Shown here: positions 14,494-29,360 of the stretch, one piece after another
Layout: every line of letters starts with the position of its first letter
Position numbering within the stretch: position 1 is the first letter of the stretch
NCBI RefSeq assembly: GCF_002443255.2
Contig: NW_019211454.1
Coordinates: forward strand, 10,562,248 to 10,626,247
Length of the DNA stretch: 64,000 bases
Direction: 5' to 3'
Source of the DNA: Varroa destructor
Lineage: Eukaryota; Arthropoda; Arachnida; Mesostigmata; Varroidae
Made by a program: the position numbers and the translations under genes
Notes under the pieces: model-generated
Told to the model about the DNA's origin: nothing
The model's input: only the letters and a program-made list of their open reading frames with translations
Database searches by the model: none

Positions 14494-14724
14494 TTACACT
14501 CCCTTCATAACCATAGCGTGCTGGATGCTCGTAGCGGTTATTGTCGTCATAGTCGCGGTAATGGCGGTCATAGTTGTCGCCACTGCTGCCTTCGCACGGG
14601 TGTAAACAGAACAAAGTCGAGGTTGTACTGCAGAACGTGAGCAGTCTGCGGGCGGCCCGTGAAAGGCAAGCATACACAGAAGAAACAGAAGGGAAATAAT
14701 GAACTGGGAAGCGAGGGAAAACAT
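14494..14724 (-). CDS. possible small secreted protein (signal-peptide ORF), possibly broken
   Basis: An ATG-started frame of 76 codons begins with what looks like a signal peptide: MFSLASQF, then a strongly hydrophobic stretch (IISLLFLLCMLAF), then a polar Cys-containing region. The second half becomes Thr/Met/Ala repetitive, as expected from reading a different coding frame. In an overlapping frame of the same strand (ATG at 14749), positions 14578-14501 encode a Tyr/Asp/Arg-rich stretch resembling secreted or cuticular low-complexity proteins. Together these could be a secreted-peptide gene whose frame is shifted between about 14640 and 14580, or a chance hydrophobic ORF. No homologue was recognised. 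Confidence 0.25.
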   Translation of the reverse strand: MFSLASQFIISLLFLLCMLAFHGPPADCSRSAVQPRLCSVYTRAKAAVATTMTAITATMTTITATSIQHAMVMKGV

Positions 14725-17023
14725 TCAACGAATCAATCACCGACCGCATTAGCTTGTCATTGAAATAGACAGGTAGAGACGGTGGCTGCTGTCGCCATCG
14801 CCATCAGCTCGTGCTGCTTCTGACGCTGCTTCCACTGCTGATGATAGTTTAAAATCGCGCACAGAAAGTCATAAGGTCAAAAGGAAGGGCAGGAAGAATC
14901 TGATGTCGTGCCGCTTTCTATAATGCAAGAATACCACCAATCAAATGTACTACTAGTTTTACCTTAACGCTACATATCGCAACTACACAATATACAAGAC
15001 AATAATAAAAATACATTAAGTTATTCATCCAGTTTAGTGGCACTGCCCAAAATCACAGGCGGGTACGCAGAGCGGGACGGGGCCATGCTGTTGATAGTGA
15101 CAATGATTTAGCAAACTACTTCTCTCGTTCGTTTGGCATTTTGTCTTGCAAAAACGTGAAGGGAGGGGTTGATCAGGGGATGGTTGACCCCGTAGTGGAA
15201 AGCCCCCCACAGATCATCATCGTCATCACGGCGCTTTCTTCTGGAACCGGTATAGCTTGAAGGTGGCCTTTAGTGGTCTGGTAACTTGTTAAATTTCGAC
15301 TAGAATACCATTCATCAACAATTGATTTAGCAAATGTCTAGATTGTGCTGGTAGCATAGAATTACTATGAACAAAAAATCACAGGCTACAAAACAAGCCA
15401 AACTTCTTGTATAATTAGCATCGGTATAAAATAAAGCAGCACGGAAGGAAGTGGGTTAAGTTGGTTGAATGGCAAAAAAAAACTATGGCCGGTTCAAAAC
15501 GACAGGAAAGCAAGAGCGAAACTATAATAGACAGCCTTTGAACTTCAGCGAACAATAACTATATCTATCTAAGCTAGAGTCATGAATAGAAATGAATCTG
15601 ATTTGGAACATAGAAAGCACTCAGTATTCATCAAAGGGACATCATTAAAACCTAACGGCGATGATAATTTCAACTTAATTCCAAAGTAGCTATGTCTGGC
15701 TAATTACCTTCTGCCACCAAACTATAACTTGAGACTGTAATCGGCCTGTAAGCAGTACACCCTCTCTTTATGGCACACTCGTGAACAATGACGGCCTTTC
15801 GCAACTTTCGACAACTTCTGGTCCTTTTTTTTTTCTGTCCATGTAATACCATACAAACGGTTCTGTTTGTAAGTAGCAGTTTTCAAAAACTGCATGAGCA
15901 ATGCCACTAGCAACGTGCCGGTTCCTTAGAGATCGTTATCCATTGGTAAAATTGTGCGATTTTGGTCATTATCTAACAATATGTCGTCCTCAAGCGAACA
16001 GAACCTGATCAAATCAACAGCTGTCATCGCTAATTCGACTCTTGACGCTAGTACGATATCAGACATATAACTATAATCGCCACTATGACAACAGATCCTA
16101 AATACACCCCAGGCGGTTGCACTTCCTGTACGCGCGACGAAGAGAAGCCTACCGCCAAAGTACAGATTGTCATTATCTAGTATTATTTTCATCACTACAA
16201 TATGTTTAAGTGAGTGAGCACTTCACTTAAATGTCCACAGATGAACGTTTGAAACAACGGCGGAATACTTCTTCGAAAATCATCTGTGCGTGAAAAAAAC
16301 CACCCGCCAACCATTATGGCAGCCATCGTACGTGTGCAATCAACGTTCTCTTGCTACTGATACACCCATAATATGATGAATATGTAACGCTTGCGAAGCT
16401 GCGCATCCTTCGAACTCGTCCCCCTTTTACGTTTCTGACGGCTGGCGGGGGGGGCAACAAGCACTTGGGCGTGGAAGCCACTCATCGGGCCACGAAAACG
16501 ATAAAGTCAATGAACGCTATTCCAACGAACACGTCATCGTCAGGATGTGACGGTCGAGTTTATTCAGTGAATTCACAGCTTTCGCATGTATTTACACCAC
16601 GACATAGTAGACGTATATTGTATGTCCGAAGTATGCTGAAACGCGTATCTGCGGGAAGATTTCTTAAATCTTTATGATGAACGAGTGTCGCGCTTTTCCA
16701 TTCATTACCGTTCGTCCGACGTTGATCTCTGCCTAGTGATTATGGTCATCGCGATCACTATCGTCGTTGTGAAACAGGGCTAGACGCACGTCAACAGCTA
16801 AGCATGTGTCTCTTACGCAGTTTGCTGTTATCTTGAATGTTATCAAGATTGAGCGTGCCAAGAAGACGAATCAGCTTCCGCTGAGCCGGGGTCGGCGATT
16901 GGTAAATAGAACTCTATCGGCCACCGATTAAACAGAAAGAGAGGTAAAGCAAACCACAACTAATTACGAACCATCCCGCCTATAGAAACTAGATTACTGG
17001 CGAAAATCGTTTAAAATATGTTC

Positions 17024-17073
17024 AATCATTAGATCGTTGGTTTTCCCGTAGGAAAACCAACGATCTAATGATT
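17024..17073. repeat. perfect inverted repeat, 23-bp arms, 4-base loop
   Basis: The left arm 17024-17046 and right arm 17051-17073 are exact reverse complements, separated by CGTA at 17047-17050. Pairing stops abruptly on both sides. Perfect arms this long with so short a spacer are not expected by chance in 64 kb. The loop is too short for a typical pre-miRNA, so a cruciform-forming palindrome left by fold-back template switching during replication is a likelier origin. Confidence 0.95.
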
Positions 17074-20000
17074 TTTTCTCTCTCCCGTAGGTTTCTTTTA
17101 GCGTTACGTTCAATTACATAAATGTTTTCTAGAGACAAAGACTGGTGCTGAGTATGGTAACGAGATGCGTACGGATGGGTTTAATTAGACTACAGTACAG
17201 GAAGACGTCGATTTCTACGTGGCTCACTTTGATAACTTACTATTTACGTAAGCTTCAAGATAAATGCAAGCAGAATGTTTACTTAGTAAATACGTTGACG
17301 TGCTCTTGTCACAGTATTCGACAATGTTGAAGGTCGTTGATCGTATCGAATCATGTAATAGATCATATTAGTTAGTACCTAAAATTAACAGGTCTCAAAA
17401 GCTCGATGTATCGCAATTTGGTAAATAAACAGAGAGTAAACAATGTATACGATATGCTTGCATACGCATGGTGCTCGCTTGATGCTCTGTAAATTGTTCA
17501 TGTTACTAGCAATTGATTGGACTACTTTTCAAGTATTCCTGTCGAAAGGTACCACCGAACCTGTAATACGTCCTTGGACTACATTTGCCAAGATATTTAT
17601 ACTGTGCAAAGGCTCTGTGCTATTAAAAACGCTTATACATCTCCAACTATAGATATGATGCTTAGATAATAGGGTGCGTCCATTCTCATAGCCACTATAT
17701 ATACTGCCTGTTGTCTGAAGTGTCCAATAAAATTCGGCCCATTCATTTTGTTATAGTCAATTCTGTTACATGCGGTTCCGTAAACGCAATGTTATGATAC
17801 TGCAAGGCCTATGTATTGTCAAACTTAAAATAAGATCGGGAACTCACCACTGCACTAAACCAGATACCGAACAAAGGTGCAAAGGACTTCTTGCCTGAAC
17901 GCTTCAGGCTCAAACGTCTGTCCTACATGTCCGCAAAAGGCTGACGGCCCGCCAACATTTCGTACCGACTTTTTCAGCTTTTAGAAGCTAAACGTATGTC
18001 GCGCTTCCATTACTGTCGCGGTTACAGTGTTAGTCTGATATTATTTTCTAGTTGGCACGATTTATAAAGGATGATGATTTGTTGCCATAGCGCCATTGTA
18101 CCTAACGTGGTTAGGACAACCTGTTCAACAATATCTCAATAGACGTATACCTATATCACCCCATAGTAGTTAGTCATTCGAGCTCAATGAAAACTGACAG
18201 CATCTTCCTTTTCTTTTATTCCTTCACTATGCAACCTAATACTGCTGAACCTGGATAGCAGCCTGATCGACAAAATGTAATGCGTACAATCAAGTCGCAA
18301 ATAGGTAACCTACCGACTGTTAGAACCCTATTGTAAGCTCCACGTGTAAGCTAGGCACGTATATGATAGATAATTCATACGTGAAAGGAACTGCGGTTAC
18401 CGAAGATTAAAAAATGATCTTGCAAGTCGAACGCAGAAAAAGTTTGTTGCTATAAGTAATCAGTTTCTATAACTCCTCGTCAACTTTTCTATCGCCGTGT
18501 CGATTATTACCGTCGCCGGTAACAAGCATCAACTTCAACAGCTACTCTATTGTCACCTGTATGTGCAACACTTTTGTATCTGCCAGTATCACGTATGGAA
18601 CTATGCGTAACAAACACATATAGAATTGACCGTATTTGTCGATTTATCTGACAACGCCTCTTCGTCGACATCTTAAACGCTGCTGTTGTCGTCGTCGTCG
18701 GCAGTAGCAGCAGCAGAAATAACTATAACAATAAGCAGCTTTGTTCTGACCAGTGTCCGACCCTTTCTGGCCTGTCTGACGCTGTCGCCGTCGTTACCGG
18801 CCCCCGGCCCCATCGCTGATCTTGTTGCTGCAACTGTGGCTGATTTCGGAGCGGTGCTATAGATCGACGGCCAGACAGCGGGATCTCTAAAAGATAAAAG
18901 GAATACAAATGCCTTTATATTGTTGTATGTAGTCCTGCCTATAGCCTTTATTGTCTCGTGTCTGTGACTGTTTTCTGCACAGATGTACACATTTGTGTCG
19001 ATCGACGTAAATCGTAGTGTGCATATGTACGGGGGCTCGGCCCAGATGAATAGGAGTAATAGTGACAGTGTTGCACTGCTTCATTTGTGATGGTGGCCAG
19101 CGACAAAGCTTGCGCTACGAAAAATTGTCTCTGTTTCCAACAAAAACATTAAAGATGATCTTTTTTCTGTTCCCTTCGATGACGATTGCACCGGCTGCCA
19201 TAGCTCGAATCACAATACCAGTCAATCTTTAGTATAATAAGAGGAGCGAGTGAGTGTGTGTGTATATGAATGTTAAGCTGTGAATCGAATAGCGATAGAA
19301 ATCATGAAGGGAAATCTTTAGCATTGTACGACAGAAATGACGTATGTACTTACATGCATCCACACGCATACATAACAATAACACATATATTGTAGAGGGA
19401 GAAAAACTGCATAGGGGAAGGCAAGGTAATGTGATGACATTGGATAACGAACGGTTAGTGTAGCTTTTACACACTGCACCGCAATGTCTTTTCATCTATG
19501 GCATAGCGTACCGCTACGCCTGGACATTGTTGATCCCGGTATTGTATATCTGAACAGCACGATTCCGAAGACTAGGAGCGGACGACAAGAAAACGATATT
19601 GCATTCATTCTATCACTTTCATGCATTATATAATAAGACCCATTGAAAACAACATCTTCCAGGCAAATGTTGAAACAGGGCGCACTTTTGCCACCATATC
19701 TGTTCGTTCTTCCAGTCGCTTTTTCGAATGAATGAGTTTCCCGCTACGAGCTTCGGATAACTTCACTTACTCTAGTTCTTTCAGGCTAATAAAGTTTCGA
19801 GTGCCCTTGCGAACACCCGCTACCGCCCCCGATATGAGATATTTTTCGAGTCGCACACCCGCGTCCCTTATGGTGCAATGTCGCTATGAAGCGAACATTA
19901 CACCAGGGCACGAATGGGCGAAGAACACCTGTGATATCTCTTTAGTACAACTTTTATCGTTCCCTTTCGTTCTTATATACGTAAATAAATACGTGCAAGC

Positions 20001-20612
20001 GTACGCGCATGCTATGACTGAATCGCGTTGAATGAAAAAACTGCACGAGCCGTAATATGTGCGGTATCAGCCGTGCTACAGAGGAGCCGTCATACCATAT
20101 ATTAAGTACATAACGCAGTTCTACACAGCCGCCCGACACTATCGGTCAGATGTCTGATTAACCCACTGACTAACGTCTGGTTTGTAGTGAGCCTCATCTT
20201 GACATGACAAGCAACAGGAGAAACAACAACAGCCGGCAGGGTTGGAAATCAATCTGCCTAAAAGAATAGAAAGAAACATAATAATAACAATAGCGTAAGA
20301 ACTTGTGGTAAGGGCAACTCTGGTCATGCCAGTAGAGGTAACGATGATAGAAGTGTTGCAGCATGCCGTCGACGTCAAAATAGAATCAAAGGGCTAGTGT
20401 ATGTGCGGTGTGAACTCCATTGAGGGTATTTGTCACTGATTTGCAAATGTTCGCGTCCATGTAAAAGGGAAATAGAGGCCAGCAGTTGGAAGCGAACTGT
20501 GTCTGTTTCTGATATCCGCCGCTATGCTGTATTTTTGTCGCCGTTCTTGTTATGGCCATTGCTTTTATTGCACTGCACCACATACTTGTTACTAACAACA
20601 AGCGTGTCGACA

Positions 20613-20613
<1 letters not shown>

Positions 20614-20646
<33 letters not shown>
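20614..20646 (+). repeat. (AC)n microsatellite
   Basis: About 16 uninterrupted AC units, ending where CACATACAG begins. The open frames over it are dipeptide repeats and not genes. Confidence 0.95.
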
Positions 20647-20650
<4 letters not shown>

Positions 20651-23600
20651 GACAGAAACGCAACTGCTTCTGCCTATGTGTGGCCTGTATGAACGCATAT
20701 GAACCTACATATATGTATATATGAGCGTACAGGCGTGGTGGGCGGCTTAGGGAGGGGCCAAATTAGAGAATAGGTTATGGCGGTATTACGTTATTTTAAG
20801 CTTTGCGTTATTATTGTTTTTGCTGTCGTTTAGTCATCGTGATGGTTTGTGATGGCTTGCTATCACAAAGCCGTTACGGGCAAAGTAATTTGTCATCATA
20901 AAACTATTCGATGATAAACGCACCGCAAGCAAGCTGATGAACCACAAGACGTCCGACCGCCTATTATATCTGAAAGCCGTATAATCTCTGTCTGCCTGAA
21001 TGGAATATTTTTACACGGTATGTAAAGGTGAGTCACGTGTGGCGGGCCCATCGAATCATGCAAAAGCGATGGACAATCTCCTGTGCACGCTAAGTTTGCC
21101 ATAATATCGTATCAGGCTACGATTTGTCACGTGTTTGGTCACAGAATATGAAATACAGGCCCAGAGGTGCGCCATCGTGTTGAGGAATAACGGCTTAGGA
21201 TAGTTGACCTATTGCAACTAGACATTGATAGTACATCTGTGCCGAATTTCTATTTGAGATAGCGCCTATGCCACACACCCGACCTACGTGCCACATACGT
21301 ACGTAGCACAGATCGCGCATTAAAATAAGATCTGAATCACTTTCTCGTTCTCGGCCTCTTTTGTATAGAACTAAAGGGTATGGTATAGAGGTACAATGCA
21401 GCACATACGTGGAGTATATCTTCACAGAAAGCATGCATAGTTGCCGCTCTAATAGTAAATACTGTATTTATTGTATTTTATCGTTCTGCATTGTGGCACT
21501 ATTATGTTGTTACTGGAGCCAACAAATACCGCCGCACTGGAAAGCGTATAGTTATGACACATTATTCATCATTAGTCTGAATGAGAATAGTATGTAGTCA
21601 GCGATGAGACGGCAATGCGACCAGGCCCGTCTCTCTACACAACGGAGCCTAAAAAAGATGGTCTTTTCTATAATACTACTAATAGCCGACAATCAACCTC
21701 CCGCTTAGAATGTGGTAACTATTTCGTTTTCGCTAATGTCCCGAACCATGAAACTCCTCCCTATGAAAGTATTTGCAACTTTGCCAAGGGTTTACCACTT
21801 GCCCCACGTGTTCACAGCCACATATAAATTCAGTACCTTACGATATTTTTCGTAACATTATGTCTCATAAGGAAAATATCAAGATCCTACAATCTCTGTT
21901 TCTGCTATTTCGCCTGGAGGCTTTTTGCTATGGCGTGTCAGTGTATGAAAGAAAGGGTTCCGAATCGGCATCGGTCTTCGCTAGCCCAAAAAACCCATAG
22001 TTTTTTTTTGCTTAGAGAGGAAAATTCGTCTGGCAATTTTACAATATGAGCTGCGACTATTAAAATGCAGATACGTTAGCGGAAGTACTACGTGGCCTTT
22101 TAGTGTGACGCTAGGTCTCAGAACTTAAACGAAGACAAGTGCGTCATTTCGTGTAGCACTCACTCCTCCACAAGATGGACACATAGCGTATCGTAGGGCC
22201 TATTTTAGAATATCTACAATAGACATACATTATTAACAGCGCATGTATTTGTATAATATTTGCGTACATGTTAGCTGCACACCAAGTCAAACAGTGGCAA
22301 TATGATAAACGGGAAGTATCGTATTGGTAGTTCTAGTTTGTCATATTATCGTACGGCACGATGTGACAGACGAAGATATCATTGATAAGGATTAAAAAAG
22401 AAACAAAACATGAAAAGACCCTAATTTTCTAGTTGAGCCTTTCGCCCACGTGCATTAACCTGGCCCGTTCATACGTACATAAAACATTCAGACATATTGT
22501 AATCAATATTGTGGGCCAGCAACACTATAATGCACTCCAATAAGAAGCTCCAATATGAATCGTTAGCTTTCGAACTTGGACGAGCTGTTGTCCGTGGCGG
22601 GACGACAACCATTGTGACGTGCACATATACACATAATACGGCACCGATGGCCTAAACGGAAGCAGCATTAAGGACGCGTCATTTATAGACGACCGACTGA
22701 GGAAGCCAGAAGAATCTCGGTGACGCTGTATATAAACGTGCAAACATTTTGGCCAGTAGTAGTGGCAGTTGACAGACGGGTTGCATACGGACGGGCACGA
22801 GCGTACCCGTGTCCAGCAAGAAAAGTACGTGTCTCTACTTCGATTGTCAAGTAAATGGTAATCTTTCCGTTTACTGGACACATCTTGATGTACGCGATAT
22901 AGCTAAATATTGACAACTGTATTGATATAGTCGATAATCGTAATAAATTTTACGGGTGAAGATAACAGAGATCGGTTGTATAAATAAGATGAGGAACATA
23001 ACAAAGTAGGTGCGGCAATGAACAACTTATTCAGAAGCAGTGCCCTGTGATTATCGCTGACATTGTAGCCTTCATCTAAGAAGTGCGTTTGTGCTTTTCT
23101 GCAGGTGTTACTAGTTAGCTTAGTTAAACTTCTAGCGTAGCTCGAACCGAGCATTGACGGTGTTTCACGTTCTACCCCGCGATGGTTTTTCCGCTGATTC
23201 TAAGTTTTCCGATAAATTTTATCGGTAACGATAAAAAAGCAATATTGAATTTGTATTTTGAACAGTGTCTACATTTTTTTGCTCGGAAATCGGTTATTGC
23301 AGGTTCTTTATCTTTCGCGATTTATTCGAAGGAAAAGCCCGGGCATTAGCAAGAACCATTCCTCCTGTCTTCTCAGTGCGATGACTGTGTTACTGTTTGT
23401 CTGAGTTGGAGGATGAATAGATGTAGAAGATGATACAGTTTACACTGATTTGCAATAGGCTATTCACAGTTTGTCCTAGATAGACGGCCTAGTGCAGATT
23501 TATTGAATCATTTTATTCTATTCTTCACTGCTCAGTTACCGTTGGATACACGCGCTCGTTGAGTCTGGAAACAAAGTAAGCTAAATACAAAAATGATTAC

Positions 23601-26600
23601 TACGTCTTCTTTGAGTTTGTACGCAAGAATAACACTATCGCTAATATGAATGCGGTAGTGCAGCGCGTAAGCGCAAAATCGATTCTCTTATAAATAAAGT
23701 TCGCCATTTGTACAAAACTAGTATAATATAAAATGTCTAGCATCATAGGAACGTACATGCATATCTAATGTGGGTTACTCTTCGGCCTTTTTCGAAATAT
23801 TCCGAGATTGCCTAGAGATGACATCTTGATATTCGGTTCAAATTGGCACCGTAATCAGTAATTAACTTGAGTAAATTTAGCATATTCTATAAAAATACTA
23901 TGAATTTGACTTAGCTAAATAAGAGGCAACACTTCGAGCTGTAAAAATAGTGCAGATAAACATTGTTCGTTCGGCTAGCCTTTAAATGGGCGCGCTATGC
24001 AGTTTGATAACCAGAAAAATAACCTATATATCTATAGATGTTAGCGTTTATTCAGCCGCGCAGCTACTGTATCGTACCGGGAGAGCAGTAGCAACGATGC
24101 TCATAGAGCCGTTTGCCATATCATGCAGACTCCAAGGAGCCAAGGTTCACGCAGACAGCTCCGTATAACGTATATATTGCCCGGTAGTGTTAAAGGGAGA
24201 AAAACACTGAATCGAAGTCCGTAACAAAATCTGAAGTGCTTTTTATATCGTTTGTCGTTAAAAAATCCGACGGATATATGTTCTCTACTATTCGTCATCG
24301 TTTTGCTCGCGGATCACTTTACTATGTCAGCATTTATGTTAACTGAGGCACGGACCCGTGCGCGCATACAGATACGTGCGCATTTTAGGCATATTGTGCT
24401 ACTTTGCGATGCGTTCCCTTGATACGAAGAGCCGCGTCAGAAACAGCCAACGTCATCACCGTCGTAGCCGACTGCGGCTCATTATCGTTGGACGATGTTT
24501 AGTCGCTGCACAAAAATCAGTAACTCTCTCTACGAGTTACAGTCACGTGTTGTTCGAAAGTAGAAGCGATGGCTTTTTCTGTCTTCCCTATTCGATTAGG
24601 AACGTCAACTTTTGGCCTAGCTATGTAATAGTAGTTACAAGTTCAAATGACAGCATCAGTAACCAATTGCAATAGTGCATTCTTGGGGTTAAAAGGGGGA
24701 ATGGGGACAGTGTGTAGAGGTCAACTTTCGTTTTATCTTAACTTAGGTCTTTTTGGTTAGGTGAATTTTAGGAACGGCAAACTCGCGAAAAGTTCCACTG
24801 ATTTATAGTAGTAACTTAGCTTTTCTTAAGTTTCAATACAAGAAGCTGCTTAATTGTTACCGCTGCTGACGCAGTTGTTCACTGATGTAGATTACTGTTG
24901 TAAAAGTGTTCTCGTCGTCAAACGAGTAAGATTTACTGTTTTGGGTCGGACGAACACTCAGAACTGGATTTTCGCTCCAACAACCGATGCAAAAGGTTCG
25001 TGAATCAAATTCTATTATAATTTTCACTGTTTAAATCGTTGTCGTCTTCACTCAATGCAGCAGAGCACAAAACGCTTATTCTCCTTTTATTTATCGTCGG
25101 AGGGGTGTTGACGGCGATGGTGGCAATCGTGTGGCACCGGGGTCTTTAGTCTGCTTACCGTTAACGACAATTACCGTATCCCGATACCATAAGTAACTCT
25201 TTCACGGCAATCAGAAAGTTCGTCAAATCGAGCACATTTGACTGACTGTGATGATTAGGCCGTCCGGGCACCTGAATCAAGGACTCATTGCTATCTATAA
25301 TCTGGTCTGAACGCACAGCCTGTCACCTTAACTAGGCAGTCTCTTTTATCAGATGTCAAAGAAATTTCTAGCTTATTGCAGGTTGGAGTTGCTATTGTTT
25401 CACCAGTGGGACAGTAGTGTTTCTATAATGAATGGTATTTCTGAACATCTGCTTTGTTTAATGCGGTGGGTACCATAACTAGGTTAAGCAAAGTTTTTCG
25501 ATAAAAGCAGAATTGTTATATTTAATGACGAAAAAAAAATTAGGATAGTGTCGTTACGTTGTTTGACATTCGTTTAATGCTCGCCGCTCGAGGTCCACCG
25601 GTCATATAATATTCTAAGTAAATATAATTTATGTTGATAAAGGAGAAAATATAGCGAACGGGCATATCGCCAGTGAATGGGTCTAGCTCTAGAAATAAAA
25701 AAACCGTATCGACTATAGTAAAAATACGATACACAACGGTACTTTCTGCGTATCGCATTGTACTAACCTTCTGTCAAGTATCAAACACACGCCCACAGAG
25801 GGTCTGCGAACAACAGCAATTAATCAAACGAACGAAAAATCGCGCATCGTATCCAACGATATAGAACAGATTAATGTAACATTAGTCGGAACAATCTGTG
25901 ATTGTCATTACTTGATTGAATAATTATTTTATTGAATGGTCATTTATTGGGAAGAGCATCTTGACGAAATTCTGATCGGCTCTGAGATATGACAAGTGCG
26001 GGGAAGTAACGCTCGGCTTGTGGCACTTTTGCCGTCTTCGTATTAATTCTATTGAAGGCAAAGTTCTTTTTTGGAGAATCACGAAGTGTACGTGCTGTGG
26101 ACTATTGTAATACTATACTTAAATATGTGTATCAAGCATTCTGCCCTAGTTAACTCAGTTCACAAGAGAGTGTGTAGAAGCGTAGGTAAGATAAAATTTA
26201 CGCCTATTTACCTTGAACACTTTCAGACAGAAGAGGCAGCTCCAGATATAAAAAGCAGCAATTCCTCATTTTGACATATCGTCTTGCGTCGTCTCGGAAA
26301 TGTTTTAATGTTAATAAATGTTTGGCCGACGTGAAATACGTTGTAAATATTTACTGAATAGCGATTTACAGTGGAAACTGTTGCCACAAATTCTTTCAGC
26401 GAATATAGGGACACCCGGCAAAAACGATGACCCACGATTCCGTCAAATAGCTAAACGACGTCTTGTATTGGAGAAGATGACCGCCCCTATGAATCAAGCG
26501 CGCGACAACGTTACCTGCTTGTTTGAGCGGCAGCTGTGGTAGGCCCCACCCAACGTCTTCGCTGCCCCTTTGTATGTGTGGCACACGTTTCAAAGTTGCG

Positions 26601-28895
26601 GTCAATGAAGTCTCTTCAACAGTAGTCCAACTTTTAGGATCTCTAATAAATGATCCTATATTGTGACTTTTGTGTATCACGTGTGTGTTACATTACACTA
26701 ATACTCGTTAGTCATAGAACCTAAGCTGCAGAGCTGGTATGAATGAATTATAAATGGGGAAATAACTGACATTTGTCAAACGTCCGAATTGCTCGAGTTC
26801 GTTTTACAATGTGGCATTTCAGTTAATGATGACAAATATTTTCCACCACGTTTTATAGTAATCTGCTAGAAAGATATATGAACGCTATATACGATATATA
26901 GCCCGCTCGGACGTGACAACGGTCATATTTAATTCTGAAAAAGCTGATCATGATGATTTCTAAAAAGACTCTTTATAAAGGGACGTTTCTATAAATGAAT
27001 GCGTAAGAAGCAAAAAATGGCTATTCGTTAACAACTTGTTTTAGTGATGTCAAACAAATGTTGCAAGCCTTTTTTCGTGAACACAGCCTATAAGGTACAA
27101 CGATTTGCAACAAGCTTTGAGTATCCATTGCAATAGAGAACATAATTTCAGTCACTAATAGAGCAAAAACTGATCGACGCGCTCTTTTAATCATATATCA
27201 ATTAGGAATTTCTCGATTCTCCACGCAGTGCAGCGTTACTTAACAAAAACGAACACATCTAAGCTAAGGCAAAATCAAATAGATTCACTCAAACTCTAAA
27301 TAACGAACGAACCAACCAACCTATTGAAGAATAACTACTCATGTACCGTACTTAATCGGATGACAATTTTGATCGGGTCTGCGTTTCAACACTTTTTTTA
27401 GTCCATATATTCTATACACATCGCGCTCAGTCAGTGCGCTGGAATTGCAGAAGGACTGATGGCCTCAGCACACGACAGCTTTAACGGTAATTTAACGGCG
27501 GGCTAATTCAAATAATGCCGCTTTCGACCAATAGCTTGGTCGGGCTTGGGCTTATCGTCCTATCTATGGCCACTGCGCTACTGTATTGCCGTCGATAAAG
27601 ACAAAATCTTTATGACACACTTGAACTAGATCTTTTATGTTCATGCCTAGCGGCAACGTGTATTTCTTTAATTGAACGTAATTGAAATTTAGAGCATCCT
27701 TGACACGGCCAGTGAGAGATGTCTGAGGTGAGTATATTTACATGGGTATGTATCGATTTAACAGAACGTATACAATCATTTGATTATTGCTTTTCGCGTC
27801 GTTACATAACCAGGCAAAAAAAAAGCCCCGAACTATACCGATGATGCATAGCATACATTAACGCCATCGAACGTAGAGCTTGCGTCGTAAGCGAAAGGTG
27901 GAACAGTTTCCGTCATTAAATCACCAAATTAAATAGAGTACTTGAGACATGAAAAAGCTCGGAAAAAATTCGGAGTTGACCAGCCATTTGGTGGCCTCTA
28001 ACCGAAGTGAAAAGCAATGGGGGGACGTTCATTGAAAATCCTTGTCTGGATATGGCCAGCAGTAGTCATGTAGCAGCAGTAAATAGGTAAGCAGGGCAAA
28101 GTTTCCCAAAAATACAAAAATGGCTAATTAAACGCCGGCCTATTATTACTATTAGCTGAAGCGCTAAACAAACATAATTCTGTAAATATTAAAGGAAATG
28201 GTGAAGTTATTTCGTTTCCCGTTTCTACCTCTAAAAAAAAAAACCCAAAAAAAAATGACCAATAGGCCAAAAAATTGCAAAAACGTTTTTCCGTTCGATG
28301 GGGTATTAATTATTAATATAGGGTACAATTCTTGTACAAAGCTCATTTCGAAGAAGCTTTACCTTTTTACTGGGCAAATAAATAATCGAACTACTACTAC
28401 TACTACCGACAGTTTTAGTTTTTTTGGTACTTTATAAAGAAAGAGTACGGAATAAGAGGTTCCTATAATAATCAAGTTCAATCTCCAGAGCAATAGAAAG
28501 TGCATCTTTACACATAACTTACGATTGTAGTGGACGCTGACGAACCCTATCTTGCCGATAACTGATAAGCACCTTAAATCAGAACATTATCAATTTGAAT
28601 CGTTAGCATTGCTAATTCGTCCGCCTATAAAAGTTACAAACCAAATCGAAATAACAGGGTACACCGATACAACAAGCAACCTTATTCCGTTTTTTAACAG
28701 ATTTTTTATAACTGTGTTAACTGATGGCCCCTTTTCAGGCGGCACCAGTTTTGCTTTGAACTATTTTGAAGTAACTTTCGATTATTATTCTGCTATACTT
28801 GAATAAAGTATAAGTTTTTTCTCATTCTTATCTCAGCTGCTTCTGACGCTTGCTGCCTGCTTGTCGGTTCGTTTTTACTTAAATTCGATTTTACT

Positions 28896-28922
28896 AAAAA
28901 AAAACTTTTTTTTTTTTTTTTT
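28896..28922. repeat. poly-A/poly-T low-complexity pair
   Basis: Nine A residues, a single C, then seventeen T residues. It could fold as an A:T hairpin or mark the tail of an old retroposed copy, but no body of such a copy was recognised next to it. Confidence 0.85.
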
Positions 28923-29328
28923 CGACCTTCAGAAATTTTCAACTTAAAGACGAAAAATCAGTTTGACCAAGTATTAACCAATCTCTACGTCCGCGACCAC
29001 GGATATTGAAAAATTGATTTTTTGTTGTTTGTAATGTTCCGTAGATTTAGGCAAGTTACGTTGTTTAACGCCGTACGTTTGTCAACAGCGTAACGCACCG
29101 GCTACCGTCGTTAAGATGTTACAGTTCAACTTTACCCGTTCACAACTGCTTTCTTTATTATATAACAATGACACGTGCCAACCCTAAAGAGAGAGAGAAA
29201 CCTTGTCGCTACTTACTCTGCTTCTTTTCGTATTTGCTCATTCTCTAGAGTTAGGTGGTATTTAGTTGAAGATATAAGTTTGCGAGACTTTTTTTTGGAC
29301 CTTGGTGAGCTGGCTCTATTTCTCCTTC

Positions 29329-29360
<32 letters not shown>
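29329..29360 (+). repeat. (ATT)n microsatellite
   Basis: About ten uninterrupted TTA/ATT units inside an AT-rich stretch. An overlapping open frame gives poly-isoleucine and is not a gene. Confidence 0.95.

Noticed and set aside
26390..26430. Possible transposon terminus (GGGTGTCCC on the - strand)
   Set aside because: No matching inverted end, target-site duplication or transposase was found; the motif is too short.
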